This document shows positions 25,165-38,168 of a stretch of 64,000 nucleotides of DNA, piece by piece. The notes below the pieces were generated by a model. It was given only the letters and a program-made list of their open reading frames with translations, had not been told where the DNA came from and made no database searches. Position 1 is the stretch's first letter. Each line of letters opens with the position of its first letter. The DNA is from Viscum album (Eukaryota > Streptophyta > Magnoliopsida > Santalales > Viscaceae): NCBI GenBank assembly GCA_963277665.1, contig OY728163.1:1900740644-1900804643 (forward strand), written 5' to 3'. A program made the position numbers and the translations under genes.

Positions 25165-27455
25165 TGTAACGTCCTCGACCCAGAAGCCACTAAACTGGTG
25201 CTCTGAGCCGAGTGGTTACATGACCTTAAGTGCGCCTCCCCAGATGCCAAAGGCTGCAGACTAGTAGCGGGGGTCTATATAGTCAATTGGGGAGACTACA
25301 CCCCCTTTTTATCAAATTATGCCACAACAGAAATATAACTATAGCGGAAAAAATAATCAATAAACAAGGAACCTGTATAACAACCAATTCCAAATAATAA
25401 ATATGCCATGTCATACTACAAGTGAAAAAGTGGACAAAACCCCAAAATAATGAAAACAGCCAAAATCCCCAAAATGGTCCCGAATCCAAGTCAGGATCCT
25501 CCACAATGTGATACCCATGTACACTCACTATATAGAAAGGACCTTTGCCCTTGTCCTGACCTGCAAATATAAAGTCTTCTCAGGAACCCAACGACATCCC
25601 GAGCAGGGTGTGAGTACAAATTAGTAGGCCACCACCAACGGTGTCTACAAAATATCCAGTCTAAATAGATAGTCCATGCAAAATGAATATGAATGATAAT
25701 TACCATGTAATTATCTAAGGTACCATTATCCAGTTTAGAGCCAAGCCAATGACACTTCCATTACCATTCATTACACACCCATTATCACCATTTACTATTT
25801 CATAACATTTCCGTGGGTTAATCACATACACTATGTTACATGGGTATAAGGCCAACAATCACATGTAAGAGGTTAAACAAATCGTTATCCTATCTCACTA
25901 GGACTAATCCCTCATAGCAACCATAACCTCACCTCGAAGCCTCAGTCTAGGTGGATGCAACCGTTAGGAGAATAGACCCTCAGTCCCCTTTCCTAACCCA
26001 TGCATTTAGGGTGGAGTTTAGAACCTCAATCTTCATTCGACCTGTGGGCGTAGATCCTCAAGTCATACCCCACTCTACGAAGCCATGTGCACATGCTTAT
26101 ATATAAGTAACCATCAACCATCCAAACCATTTCCCTTCTCAAATACTATTCACCATAACCCACATGGGAAACCACATCATGCCTTAACCCATTAACACAT
26201 TATCATTTCACATCATTTAACCATTCACCAAATTTCCATGTGTTATGCCTATCTCACTAAGAATTCAACATTAAACTCATAATCTATCCCATTATGGTCT
26301 TTAATCCATTTACACATTAACCCATTTAACCTGTTCATCATTCCCATGAATCAATCATTTAACCCATTCCACTTTAACCCATAGGTTATTACCAAGTGTA
26401 GGGGAATCACCTAACTTCTATTCCAAGTTAAACCAATCATTCCAACACATTTATCAAGGGATCTACAATTCATTACAACAAGGTCACTTTTTTAATATCA
26501 ATCCCCAAATTTGGGAAATGACAGCACATCCCATGAATGGCCCCAATTAGGTCAAGTCTATCCCAACACATCCCACAGAGATTGTGAGGATTCCCATTTT
26601 ACATTTTAAAAACCATTATTACCAAACATGCCAAGGTTATCCAAAACATAACCAAAGGAAAGAAAGAACACAACTAAATAGGCACAAATACCCAAATAAC
26701 TATGGGATATCACTTTTAGACCACCTACCTTGAAACCGCAGTTGAACGCACTCTCACTCGAGTCCTTAGACCTCGATCCGACCAAGCTTTGGAGATTCAC
26801 CCTAAAACTCACCCAAAATTTAGGGTTTTAGAGATTCAGAATGAGAGGGAGAGAATATACAAACCCTAAACCAAAAAGAGAAGCAAGGATGGGATTATCC
26901 TTACCCGGAGCTTTGATCCGCAACCAACGGCACCAAAAACGCCTTAGAATCGAAGGAGATCGGTCTCTTGGATCCTTTAGGCATTTTGGTTTATGAATAA
27001 AGCAGAGAGGGAGGAAAAGAGAGGAAATCCTGAGTGGGGTTTTAAAGCCCAGAGTGGAAAACTTGTAATTTTTCCCAACTTTAAGTGGCCGCACGGTTTG
27101 TCCGCATGGTTTGGAAAACCGGGCGCAAACCGTGCACATGCCATTGTCCGGAGGATGAGGGGTCGCAGGATTTAGCCGCAAGGTTTGGCAAACCATGCAT
27201 AAAATGTGTGCATACTTCTGTCTGGAGGAGGAAGGGTCACACGGTTTATCCAGGGTAGGCTGCACGGTTTGCTTGGCCGTGCGCAGGCCGTGTGCTCTAG
27301 CCTGTCTTGCCTAGATTTCATTTCTTCCGTGCCCCAAGCCTCCAGAACATCCCCAAGGCCTCTCACACATTCAGGAAACATCCCTTGAAGCCTGAAACAA
27401 GGGATTCAAAGAAAACATAATGAAAACATACCTTTCCAAAAACCAGGATCTTACA
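25165..27455 (-). repeat. 5' LTR (right) of the Tekay element
   Basis: 2291 bp, TGTAACGTCC to GATCTTACA, collinear with 17658-19922. It carries an extra short segment in the GCACGGTTTG repeat region near 27090-27130, which accounts for part of the length difference. Followed by the AATTT target duplication. Confidence 0.95.
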
Positions 27456-29004
27456 AATTTAGTTGGATATTTATAATATCAATTATTTTAATATTTCACA
27501 AATAAGGTAATTACTGCATCATCATTGTGTCATAAATAAATTTAATTATTTAATGTCTAAAAATTATAAATAAAATACCATTATGTAGGAAATATTTTTA
27601 TCTTTATAATGAATATTTATAGTCTAATTTATCTTATCTATAACCCAATATTAAAAATAGTTATGTTATTAAAATTTGAATTTAACACTTTTAACTCTTC
27701 TTTAAATAAAATAATAATAAATGTCTTTATCTAATCCATGTGAACCAAAAGGATAATATTTTTTTCCTAAGGTTGTTTTTGGTTGAATTACACTTATAAA
27801 ATAGAATTAAGACATGTTTTAGGGTAATTATAATATCATTTTTACCTTTAATTACCCTATTTACTTTTAACCGTGGTAAATAAAAGTCAAAATTTACTAT
27901 TCACCAAAATTGTTTTCATCTTATTGATCCAAATTTTAATTACTGATTTCAACCTTTTCTCTAGGATTTTTGAAATTCAAATCAAGGAAGTGGTAAAATT
28001 AAGTTTAATGCAAATTTGCAAGTGCTCCTAGAAGGTGGGTAAAAGACGGTAAATAGTTCAATAAAATTTTATACATCTAATTTTATTATAAAAATGACTC
28101 TAATGAATAAAATTAAACTAATATAGGTATTATGTATATATATTGACTTAAATAAATAAAATAAATAATTATTTAAATAAAAAGTCTGTTTTTAAACAAT
28201 AACCTAGTGTTTTCCACTATTCATCAAAAATTGAAACTTTTTAGAAAAATACCCAAAATTCACCCTAAGATAATTTTGATATTCCAAATTCAAAAATGAA
28301 TATTATTTTACCAAATTCATAACATATAATTAGAATTAATTAATTAAAAATTAATTCCCATTTTCAAAACCAAAAAGCGGGTTTTTAAGAAGTAAAAAGT
28401 ATCAAAAGATTGACATGTGTTTACGTCGAATTTAAAAGTGAAATTACATATAATGACCTAAATTGTATTAAATGATAAAAATATAATCTGGTTATACTTC
28501 CAAACCATTCAAATTCATAATTTAACACTATAAATTATTTCTATTAAAAAAGTTTTTTTCAATTAAAATTTAATATTTTTTCACTATTCATCAAAATAGG
28601 AATGTTATCAGAAAAGTACCAAAAATTTATCCAAAATTTATTTTTATGTTCTAGTTATAAATAAGAATTTAATATCATTAAATTCAGTATATAAAAGTGT
28701 CAAATATTTGTTTTAAAAATGGTTCTCCATTAAAAGGTGTTAAAATTGCATTTTTAAAAAATATTTCCTTTATCAAAAAACTGAATTTGTTTATATATTA
28801 TGTCTAAGAAACACATAATATTGAATCTGAAATTATATGGAGTATATAAAATTCAAAATTCAGTTAATACTATTCATAATTTATTTTTGAAAGGCTAGTT
28901 TGGTAAGTCGTGGTGGGCTCGAACTCGGTGTTGCGTGTAGCGAAAAATATTAAATTACTTTAAAGAAAATAACTTACTATGAAATATTGGGGTGTTACAT
29001 TCAT

Positions 29005-29201
29005 CACCTAATAGTGAAATAGGTAAAACTGTAACATGAACAAAAAATATAAATATCACATCCATGGTAATTTTTATTTCCCCTATATGTGTGATAACTA
29101 AATCTTGGAACTGGATCATTAATAAATTCTAAATTGTTCCTAGTATCATGTCTAGTGCCCAATAAGTAATAAAAAAGAAAGAATATCCTTCGATGCCACT
29201 T
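29005..29201 (-). other. 5' end of decayed D1 chromovirus internal region, with PBS
   Basis: This resumes the D1 sequence after the LARD-like insertion and matches D2 from 53197. The PBS is at 29187-29198, minus strand TGGCATCGAAGG, a decayed form of the better-preserved D2 site. Confidence 0.75.
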
Positions 29202-31659
29202 TGTTACATTATTAATGGGAATCATTAAGTGGTGTTGTAAGATACTTTACCACATGAACTCAAGAGAACCTGACTATATACCAATGGTTTCATATTAACT
29301 GTGATGTTCTATTATTTTTCGATGGGAATATTAATCAATGTTGATTAGAGTAAAAAAAGGATTGGAATAATAATGATAAGCGACAGTGATAGAAAAAAAT
29401 AGGATATTGCGAAAAAGTAATAAATCAACTGACATAAAAATCATTTTAACGATAATCAATTTTTGGCACAAAAATGACGATCATGTCATGTTGCTATATA
29501 GAAAATGAATTACATCAGATATAAGGGTACATGCATGTACATCATTTTAAACAAAAGAATAAAATTCGAAAATATGCCTCTACGAGCATCCTAAGAATAG
29601 TATTGGTTCTTTGATCCCATAATCAATCCTAGTACTTAAAATAAAACATTGGAAACTAGGTGCTTCACTTTGTCTAAACTTACAATCATTAGGTATGTTC
29701 TGGTACAATAGGTGACTGGATATTTTCTTTGATATAACCTATATTCCACCACCAAATGTGTCTAGAAAAATCCATCCTCTATATATAAGATGAATAGTAT
29801 GATGTTAAATAATAAATGTATAGTAATAAATAAATAAATATACCACATTAGAATGAATTCCTCATGGGATACCAGAAGAACACTGTCTACTTCAGCCAAT
29901 GTTAGATATCTTTGAACCAAGGATAACATTTATAGATATGGTATATAATTGAATGTGAATAAAAACATTATAATTATGATAGGATGAAAGTATGTAAAAC
30001 AAAACTAGTTATTCATATGTTCATGTGTAACAAGGACTGAACCTCAGCATGGTATTTCCATTAGTGGACACATTCCTAATCATAGAAAAAAATAATTTCA
30101 AAATTTCTTATAAAAAAACCTTCATAATAAATAAAAGGGAATAAAGAGTCCATACAAAGTTATTTTTAAAGAGGAACCCATGTATTACCCTAGTATGACT
30201 ATAAATATCAATCACTGTAATAGTCTATCCAAGGCTATCTGTAAGTGTAAACCAAATATCACTCTCAGAATATTCTAATTGCATAACCATATAATCCCAT
30301 CCGTGTAATTCCATTTAGAGATATATTCATCACTCATAGAATGGAATATCAAATTTTTCACTATGACCATACATATTAATCCTTTAAGCAACCAGGTAAT
30401 ACTCGGTGTTATTTACATAAGGCATCCACCTAGTGACCCCATCCTAGGTATTCTATAATTGAAACCAATTATCACTCCTGGAATGTTAATATACATTTAA
30501 AATTTTAATTTATAAAGTTAGATGAGCTTGTTCAAGTTTTCCTTAATTCATTATAATTTTATTATCCAAATATTCAAAAAGGGGTATAGGGGTATCTAGA
30601 TCATTAATTCATAGAACAAATTTAAAGTAGTAATAATCATTTCAAGGGTAACTCACAGACCTCCATTGGTGGTCTATTTAATTCATTTCATGAGGCCCTT
30701 AAGAAATTAGAAAAGAAACAACCTTATGGGTGGATCACATAAGTTTAGTCACCCAAAACTTTAACTCTTAGGTTTCATGGACTATATCAAGAACAAGTTA
30801 TCCTTGAATTTAATTTATTTAACAATTGAGAGGCATCATTAGAGAAGTATGGAATAAATCACAATATAAAATGATTAAATATAATGATAATTTTATACAA
30901 TAGAACAACACCACTTACCATAAGTTGGTAGATTACCACTCATCCATTTCCATCCATTGAAACATACTATAATAGATGAAAACTGGAGAATCAATAAATA
31001 AGCTAAAAATAGTCCATATTAGATTGCAACCAAATTTTTCATAAGAAGGAAAGATAAACTTGGAAAAGAAGGAATCATATTATTGAGGTTACTGACGCAT
31101 TTCCAACATGATGAATTGTAGATCAATCAAAGTCTGAATGCGGGAGTATGATGGAATTCTATGTTAGGTGTTAGAAAGACATCACATATGTTTCTTCCCT
31201 TTTGTAGGAAGAGATGGTGAGAAAAAAAGGGATCTACCACTTAAAAAACTCAAGGAATATACATGTTTTTTATTTTACACATCATGTAAGGAAACCCACA
31301 TGAAAACACACACACAAACATCGTATACAAGTTCTCTTAAGACCATTATACAACGTGAATGTTGAATTTATGGTGTTTGTTAAATTCATGACAGGTATTG
31401 AGTTCAATCCCATAAAAAACTCACAAAAAATACCCAGTGTATGCCATGTTTTGTATATTAATTACAAATCATGAATTTATTTCCAACCATTTATTTAACC
31501 TATATTCGGCCTTCATCCCATCAATCACCTTTTCATCCAAATGGAAATTGACTATCATGAATATTTTTTCACCCTGTTATAATATAGAATATAAATATAA
31601 TGAAGGATTTTTGAAAATATAAAATAACCCATTCCTATATGAAAATCAGGGGATTTATA
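29202..31659 (-). repeat. 5' LTR of the decayed chromovirus, D1
   Basis: The left edge TGTTACAT follows the decayed PBS; the right edge is inferred from a gap-free match between 31621-31659 and 543-581. Length about 2458 bp, like the Tekay LTRs here. Its distal third aligns with 1-581, with much divergence. No ORF of interest. Confidence 0.72.
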
Positions 31660-34174
31660 GAATATATGGATGTTTGTGAGAGTTTTTGGTTGGTATTCAT
31701 CAATTGAAAGGGATCTATGTGAGTGACTAATTCATGGGAGGATGTTATCTTTTAAAATTGAGGTGATTGGAACACATGTACTTTGTCATTGATTTTCAAT
31801 ATTGTTTGGTCACATTCTAATCTATATTGTTCAAAAAATGGATTATATTCAAAGGGGAAAAGGAAAAGGTCAAACTAAAATCACTTAATTGGGTTTTATC
31901 AATTGGTTAGTTTAATTTTACTATTAACATTCTAGATGAACAACCAAGTAAACCAATTTTTTAAATTAACCATGGTAATTAGATTTCACCAATTTTACTA
32001 TAAATTTTAAAAAAAATTAAGTTTACCTTACTACATTATATTACATACTCTAATTCCAAATATGAAATCCATTTTATGAAATTTTATTCATACAGGTGGG
32101 ATTATTTAACATAAATATTATCCTATAATATGTGTTGATTTTTTTTTTCATGAAGTGAAAATTTCAATCATGTGATAATATTATATTAACTATTTGACTA
32201 GTAATAATCATTACAAGCATTTAGATATATATATAGATATAATATTTAAATTTCATTTATATCCTTAATACTTAATTTTTTTATGAATTAAATAAATCAA
32301 TATACATTATGCATTTTTATTAAAATAGTTTCTTGAAGGAAAAAATATTTTCTAAAAAATACACCATTTTCTATAATATAATATTATATATATTTATAAA
32401 CGATTGATTGTTAAATAAAATTTTAATTATACATATTATTATACATTATTATAGATAAAATTATGAATTGTTAAAAAGTACATTTTTTTTCATCAAACAT
32501 TTTTATAAGGGAATATTTCAAAAACTCATTCTAGGCTTATTTTGAAAAAGTATCTTAAAAATAAATATTCATCCTATAAAATTAGAATTTATATTCCATT
32601 AAATATTGAAATGTTTATTAATTTATTATTCTCTTAAAATATAATTTCCACTTACTATAATTGAGACTTTAGTGTAATAGTTTCAAAATAATTTTGGAAT
32701 ATTTGGAAAACACTAAACTAATTATTCTATTTTTCATAGTTCTCTGTCAATATTTGAATTACCCAAATTGAAATTGGAAAGTATATTCTCAAAGGGAATC
32801 AATTATAGTTTTGAATACATTTTTGAGAAGTTCTATTAAATATGGATATGTATGGAATAACTAAACTAGAATTTGGAAAATGAAAATTAAAAGAACTCTA
32901 CATCACTAATCATTGAGTTATATACTCCTACAACATGTTTATGTAATTATTAATTCTACAATTTTAAACAAGTAAAATTTGTTGCTTCCGAAGTGGAGTA
33001 TATTCACCCAATATATAGACAATGATGGAGATAATTTTTTACAATGCTTATCATGTATAGTTTCCATGTTTTTTTCATTCCATACATTGAGTTCCCATGT
33101 TGAGTTCCTTGTTTTGTCAAATTTCATGATTTAATGTTGTATAGAGTTCACATAAACTCTATGTTGGTCCATTTAGACTTCATAGTAACATTAAAATTTT
33201 CAATGTAGTTATTTTTTAGGCCATATAAAATTAATTCACAATATAGAGTATATTTACACAGGGGAAAAAGTTAACTCTAAATAATGAATTTATGAAATCA
33301 TATAGACTCTAAAATAAATCTCAAAGTTCCACATTAGCATCCATAAAATCCATATATTGTCTCCCACATTGAATATATCATGAATAATGATTAATTTTCA
33401 TGTTTTATAATTTTTGATAGAATAAGGAAACTTGATATTAGAATCCATGGACTTCAAAGAGATTCAATTTTGTGATTTCACAGGATTTTCCTGAGGAATG
33501 AATAATATATTAAAAAATAATGACCATGTATCTCACAATGATTTTACAATAATATAATAATTATTGACCAAAAATTAAACTGGAGGATTCATTGAAGATA
33601 TGATTTTTATATAAAATATTTCTTTATATGTCCTACTAAAATTTTAGGTTTTTTATATTATATGTATTGTTTTTCATCTATTATGTAATAACATAGATAA
33701 TTTTATAATAAAATTTTTATTTCACATTTATTTGTTTCAATCTTTATTTTATCTCTTCTTAACACTACTTACCTTACAATTGAAATATCCAAAACACACA
33801 ATGATGAGTTACTTACTCAAATAACCTCTCGAAGATGAATCTATTTTCAAACCAAGGTATTGGAACATTCCAATTGAATAAAATTTATATACATTATTGG
33901 GGGCCCATTGACATTTATATATGTGTAACTTCTTTAATAATTGTTTTTCCCTCCATTCCATAGAAGAGGTATAAATTAAGTGTTCATGGTGTTCATTCAG
34001 TGTACTACATGTTAAAAATCAAGAATAAATTATAATAACAAATATATTGGAGTGTGTATATTATATTGAATCAAGGAAGACCATGAGATAATGAATGTTC
34101 ACTTGGGATGATTAAATCAAGATTATTTCCTTTATTTATAGCTATGTTAATTCTGTATATATATTTATTATTTT
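31660..34174. other. Anonymous AT-rich flank, D1
   Basis: Matches D2 at 55832-58321. No coding sequence, RNA gene or retroelement motif recognised. A short inverted repeat around AGAGTTCACATAAACTCT near 33145-33162 is also present in D2 near 57300. Confidence 0.5.
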
Positions 34175-35836
34175 TGTTAGACTCCTCATGTGTTAATCAT
34201 GTTTTAATGATCACAAATCTTGTTACTGTTAATTAATCTCAATCTTCATTGCACATCTTTCTAATGCTCTTCAATCTCAATAAAAACTACACATCATGTT
34301 TTAATGATAACAAATCTTATGATGTTAATTACTCTCTTTATTATTTACAAGTCTCATGCATGATCACAATTCTCACATATATTATCACAACATTTTATTT
34401 ATGATTCACGATCTTTTACTCTCTCGTGATTAAACTTAATCCATGTTCTGCATATTACTGTCTATGTCCAAATACAGATATTTGTCTAAGTATGGAGACA
34501 CCATGAAGGACTAACTATGACCAGACACCATGAAGGACTCACTGTGAAGGACTCACCATGACCCAGACACCATGAAGGACACACTGTGAAGGAAAAACCG
34601 TGAACCACACACCGTGAAGAAGACACCATTTACTTAATCACCGTGACACCGTTTCTTAAGTTTTTGTCAATATTATTTAAATATTGCTAACGGTCATATT
34701 TGTTGTTTTTAATGAATTTAATGTTGTTTAATGTTAGTTGTTGGCATGTTAGGAAACCGTATCTCGTACCTATGAAAAGTGAATCATTCCTACTTCCATA
34801 ACTCGTGGAATATAAGAAAGACTAAGATGCAGTACACAAAAAAGAGAGGAAACGTGCAAGTGGAAAAGCAAGAAAAGTGTGATGATACAACGAGAAGAAA
34901 ATACATACATCAGAGAACAATCCTGAACAAGAAGGATATTTCAAGACCTTCACAGAACTCTCATGAGTGAAATACAATACTGGTGAAGAACACACTACAA
35001 GTCAAGAGATCTTTTTTATTCCTGTAGAAGACAAGCTGACTACGACACTCTGTTTTTCAAACAGAAAAACCAGAGAAGGACTCAGAAGCATTCCTGCTGA
35101 ATCCAACGAGTCTAGAGCTACATTTATAATCACTAGAGCTTTCTAAACTCTCATCTATCTTCTCTACGTGATTTATTTATTAACTTTCGAGCAGTGTGGT
35201 GTACTCTGTATTTCGTATACACACACTGTCTCCTACACTGAACTGGAGGATATCTAAATCCTCACTCCAAATATCTTAACTCTTGTTTACCCATGTCAAC
35301 TGTGGAATAAGTCCTTGTGTGGCCTGGCCTTTGTTTTGTTTCCCACGAAGAACAGTGGTAGAGGTCCCTGCATGGCCTGGACAGTTTTGTAAACTGTTGT
35401 TAACCCCGATCCAGGGTGTGGAACAAATTTATATAAATTTTAGAGGACTAAGTCTCAGCTTGAGACTGAACCTCTTGTTGTATCTGCTGTGCATCTTTAA
35501 TTTAAGTTTAATGTATACTATATATATATTATTTATTCCACTGCTATTACTTTGAAATACAAAACTATTTTGAAGCTACTTTGATAGTTAAATTAGCAAG
35601 TGTTGACACTTATTGTAAATCAATAGGTTAGCTTCAAAAGTGAGTTTGACCTTATGGTTAAATTAACTGAGACCTAATCAATCTTTGATAAGATAAGTGA
35701 ACATTTAAAATCTGTATAAATTCACTACAGTTTAACTTATTTTATAAATCAGGGGATTTTAACTAGACAATATTTTAACAGAAATTTTAATTGGAACTCA
35801 ATTCACCCCCCTCTTGAGTGTCCACTTCGACCAAAA
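34175..35836 (+). repeat. 5' LTR of the Sirevirus-type element
   Basis: 1662 bp, beginning TGTTAGACTCCTC and ending near CGACCAAAA (CGACCGACA in the other LTR). It holds a GACACCRTGAAGGACTCAC repeat array at 34497-34655 and about 270 bp (34630-34900) that the 3' LTR lacks. The open stretch at 35283-35555 has no recognisable product. Confidence 0.92.
34497..34655 (+). repeat. TCACCGTGA-type minisatellite, 5' LTR
   Basis: Irregular tandem array of GACACCATGAAGGA and ACTCACCGTGA-like units. The core TCACCGTGA is a near-perfect inverted repeat (TCAC-C-GTGA). The 3' LTR counterpart (44532-44700) has a different copy number and order. Confidence 0.85.
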
Positions 35837-35838
35837 TT

Positions 35839-35849
35839 TGGTATCAAAG
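35839..35849 (+). other. tRNA-Met-type primer-binding site, Sirevirus
   Basis: TGGTATCAAAG two bases after the LTR end, one change from TGGTATCAGAG. Leader sequence continues to the gag start at 35982. Confidence 0.8.
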
Positions 35850-35981
35850 GTGTGGTTTTTGTTTAAGGATTTTCAAGATACTCTGTTTTTCAACTGTGAT
35901 TTTAGTTGCATCTTTAAAGATATTAAATTTCTATTAGTTCTAAATTTTTATCTCATTAAATTATCTTTCTAAAATCTCATT

Positions 35982-37420
35982 ATGGATAATAGACTAGAGG
36001 GTGCTGATACTAACAGGACACCTTTCTTCAATGGTACAAACTATACTCAATGGAAACTTAAAATGAAAATTCATTTAGAGAGCATGGGTTTTGATATTTG
36101 CATTGCCATAGAATCAGAATATAAACTTCCCACTACTGTCAGATCCACTTGGGATGAACCTACCAATACTGCTTACAATAATAATTGTAAAGCTATGAAT
36201 TCCTTATACTGTGCTTTAGGAGATGAAGAGTTTAACATAATTTCTGCTTGTAAAACTTCTTTTGAAATTTGGGATACTTTGGGTGTTTCTCATAAAGGAA
36301 CAACCAATGTTAAAGATATGAGATTAAATACTTATACTATTAAATATGATAATTTTAAAATGAAGACTGATGAACCTATTTCTGATATGTGTCTCAGGTT
36401 TAATGAGATAGTCAATACAATGAGTTCACTTGGTAAATATGTTCCAGCAAAAGAACAAATTATGAGGATTTTGAGATGTTTACCAGAACGATGGAGAGGC
36501 ACCTCTGTCTCAATCAGAGAGTCATGTGACATTGCTGCTCTACCTGTCAAAGAAATTATTGGTAAGCTTATGATGTATGAGGAAGAACAAAAGGTGAATA
36601 AAGAGGAAGATGATGAACCTAAGAGAAAATCAGTGGCTTTCAAGACTACTACTTCAAAGAGAAAGGACAAAGATAAAGCTCAACTACCTACTGACAGTTC
36701 AACCAGTGAAAATTCAGACTCTGATAGTGATGCTGAAATGGCTCAGATAGCTAGAAGGTTTAAGAAATTTTATAGGAAGAAGAAATTATTCAGAAAGTCA
36801 AATTACAAAAGAAAGTATGACAATAAGGGACATTGGAAGAAGGATCGGAAAAAACCAGATAATAGTGATGAAGTTGTCTGTTATGAGTGAAAAAGAAAAG
36901 AACATATTAAAGCAGATTGCCCAAAGATCAAATTCAAGAATAAATATGATTACAAGGACAGTAAGTACAAAACGGATATGAAGGCTACTTGGAGCGCTTC
37001 TGAGGATAGCTCTAACGAATATGAAGCTTTTGAGATTGAAACCAGAAATATGGCGAACATGTGTTTTATGAAAAACACATCTGAGGTAACCCTAGATACT
37101 CCTTCTTTAAATTCTTATTATTCTGGAGATGATTCTGATTTTAAAATATGTCAAAATCTGAACTGTTTGAATGCTATGATATGTTGGAGGAAACCTATAA
37201 TGATCTAAAAGACAAATACAAAGGTTTAATGAAACATTATACTTTAACTGTTAAACATAAATCTGATCTTGACATAGAAATGGAAAAGAATGCTAAACTT
37301 CTTAAAGAAAACACTGAACTGAAAATGTCTAATGAGCAAATTAGGAAGGATTTAGAGAAGTTCACAAATAAAAAGGATACACTAACTCAAATTCTAGGAA
37401 TGAAAGTTGCACCCAAATAA
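35982..37420 (+). pseudogene. Sirevirus gag
   Basis: The first 302 codons (35982-36890) are intact. An N-terminal FNGTNYTQWKLKM motif and a UBN2-type capsid region (EIWDTLGVSHKGT, MRLNTYTIKYDNFKM) are typical of copia gag, followed by an acidic Ser/Asp stretch and a basic RRFKKFYRKKK segment. The frame stops at TGA 36888-36890 exactly at the second Cys of a zinc knuckle: CYE-stop-KRKEHIKADC, where CX2CX4HX4C is expected. The same frame then runs on to 37208. A shift leads to 37148-37420, a charged, probably coiled-coil segment (ELFECYDMLEETYNDLK onward) typical of Sirevirus gag C-termini. The start ATG lies about 130 bp after the PBS. Gag forms the particle and binds RNA. Confidence 0.9.
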
Positions 37421-38168
37421 ACTACTGGAATAGGCTACAAACCTGGACATAGACAGATTACTAAGAATAGATTTATTCCTAAATCTGGATAGAATACTGC
37501 TAGTTCTAGTTCTGGACATTTATATGCTTCAACTAGTTATTCACTTAGTTATAAATCTAATAGAGTTTATCTTTCAAAATATTTTGATTCTGAAAATTAT
37601 ATGAGACCCATAAGACAAATATGGGTACCGAAAGCTTTGATTGCTAACCTGTCTGGACCCAAGAATATTTGGGTACCAAAATCATTTCCTATTTAAATAT
37701 TTTTTGTAGGAAACCTTCATAAAGAGTTCCTACAAGAAGACATGGTATCTGGACAGTGGATGTTCAAGGCATATGTCTGGGGATTACTCGTGCTTCAAGA
37801 GATTAATAAAGTTTGATGGAGGTCATGTCACCTTTGGTGATAATTCTAAAGGGAACATCATCGGCTTAGGCCATATTGGTAACACTGACTCAGTATTAAT
37901 TTCTAATGTTTTATTTGTTGATGGACTGAAATATAATCTGTTAAGTATTTCTCAATTATGTGATGATGGTTTCAATGTCAAATTTGAAAATGATTCTTGT
38001 AATTTTTTAAATTCTAAAAATTCTTTAGTATTTTCTACCTTGCGAAATGAAAATTTCAATGCTGTTGATTTAAATTCCTTAGCAAAGCAAAATGTTACCG
38101 GTCTAAATGCTTTTCATAAAGAGTATTGGTTATGGCATAGAAGATTAGGACACTGTAATTTACACTAA
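37421..38168 (+). pseudogene. Sirevirus gag-pol linker, protease and pre-integrase domain
   Basis: The linker (to 37693) reads IWVPKALIANLSGPKNIWVPK-like repeats, a Sirevirus signature, with stops at 37418, near 37488 and at 37694. A frame change precedes the protease, whose active site is WYLDSGCSRHMSG at about 37743-37781 (catalytic DSG at 37752-37760 intact). It is followed by LGHIGN and the LKYNLLSISQLCD motif. The GAG_pre-integrase zinc region starts at WLWHRRLGHCNLH; a TAA at 38166-38168, probably from a Gln codon, ends the open stretch. The first ATG in this frame (37773) lies after the catalytic Asp and is not the real start. Confidence 0.88.

Larger units (their letters stand above)
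17658..27455 (-). mobile_element. Tekay/Del-type chromovirus (Ty3/gypsy), nested
   Basis: A complete 9.8 kb element on the minus strand: LTRs 17658-19922 and 25165-27455, PBS, gag, protease, RT, RNase H, integrase, chromodomain, polypurine tract. It is flanked by AATTT at 17653-17657 and 27456-27460 and lies inside the right LTR of the LARD-like element. The domain order (integrase after RNase H) defines Ty3/gypsy, and the C-terminal chromodomain defines chromoviruses. All coding domains are disrupted. Confidence 0.95.
6203..28999 (-). mobile_element. Non-autonomous LARD/TR-GAG-like gypsy element with 5.2 kb LTRs
   Basis: Two long direct repeats (6203-11430, and 13965-17657 plus 27461-28999) flank 2.5 kb of internal DNA. 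The PBS next to the right LTR and the polypurine tract next to the left LTR show it lies on the minus strand. Flanks are TGCAT (6198-6202) and TTCAT (29000-29004), a 5 bp target duplication with one change; D2 has a single TGCAT at 53192-53196 in the same context. LTR lengths agree (about 5228 and 5232 bp after removing the nested Tekay and one copy of its target duplication). No RT, integrase or RNase H is detectable, so it must have been mobilised by another element. The zinc-knuckle ORF makes TR-GAG (LTR elements retaining only gag) the closest described category. Confidence 0.88.
13965..28999 (-). repeat. 5' LTR (right) of the LARD-like element, split by Tekay
   Basis: The LTR occupies 13965-17657 and 27461-28999; the gap is the Tekay element plus one copy of its AATTT duplication. 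The left LTR carries the uninterrupted equivalent near 9885-9895. The LTR starts TGTAATGCC and ends GGTGTTACA. The break lies in LTR sequence with no coding content. Confidence 0.9.

Noticed and set aside
35283..35555. ORF of 90 codons in the Sirevirus LTR, repeated at 45080-45352
   Set aside because: It is conserved only because the LTRs are copies of each other; no recognised domain, and it lies in LTR sequence.
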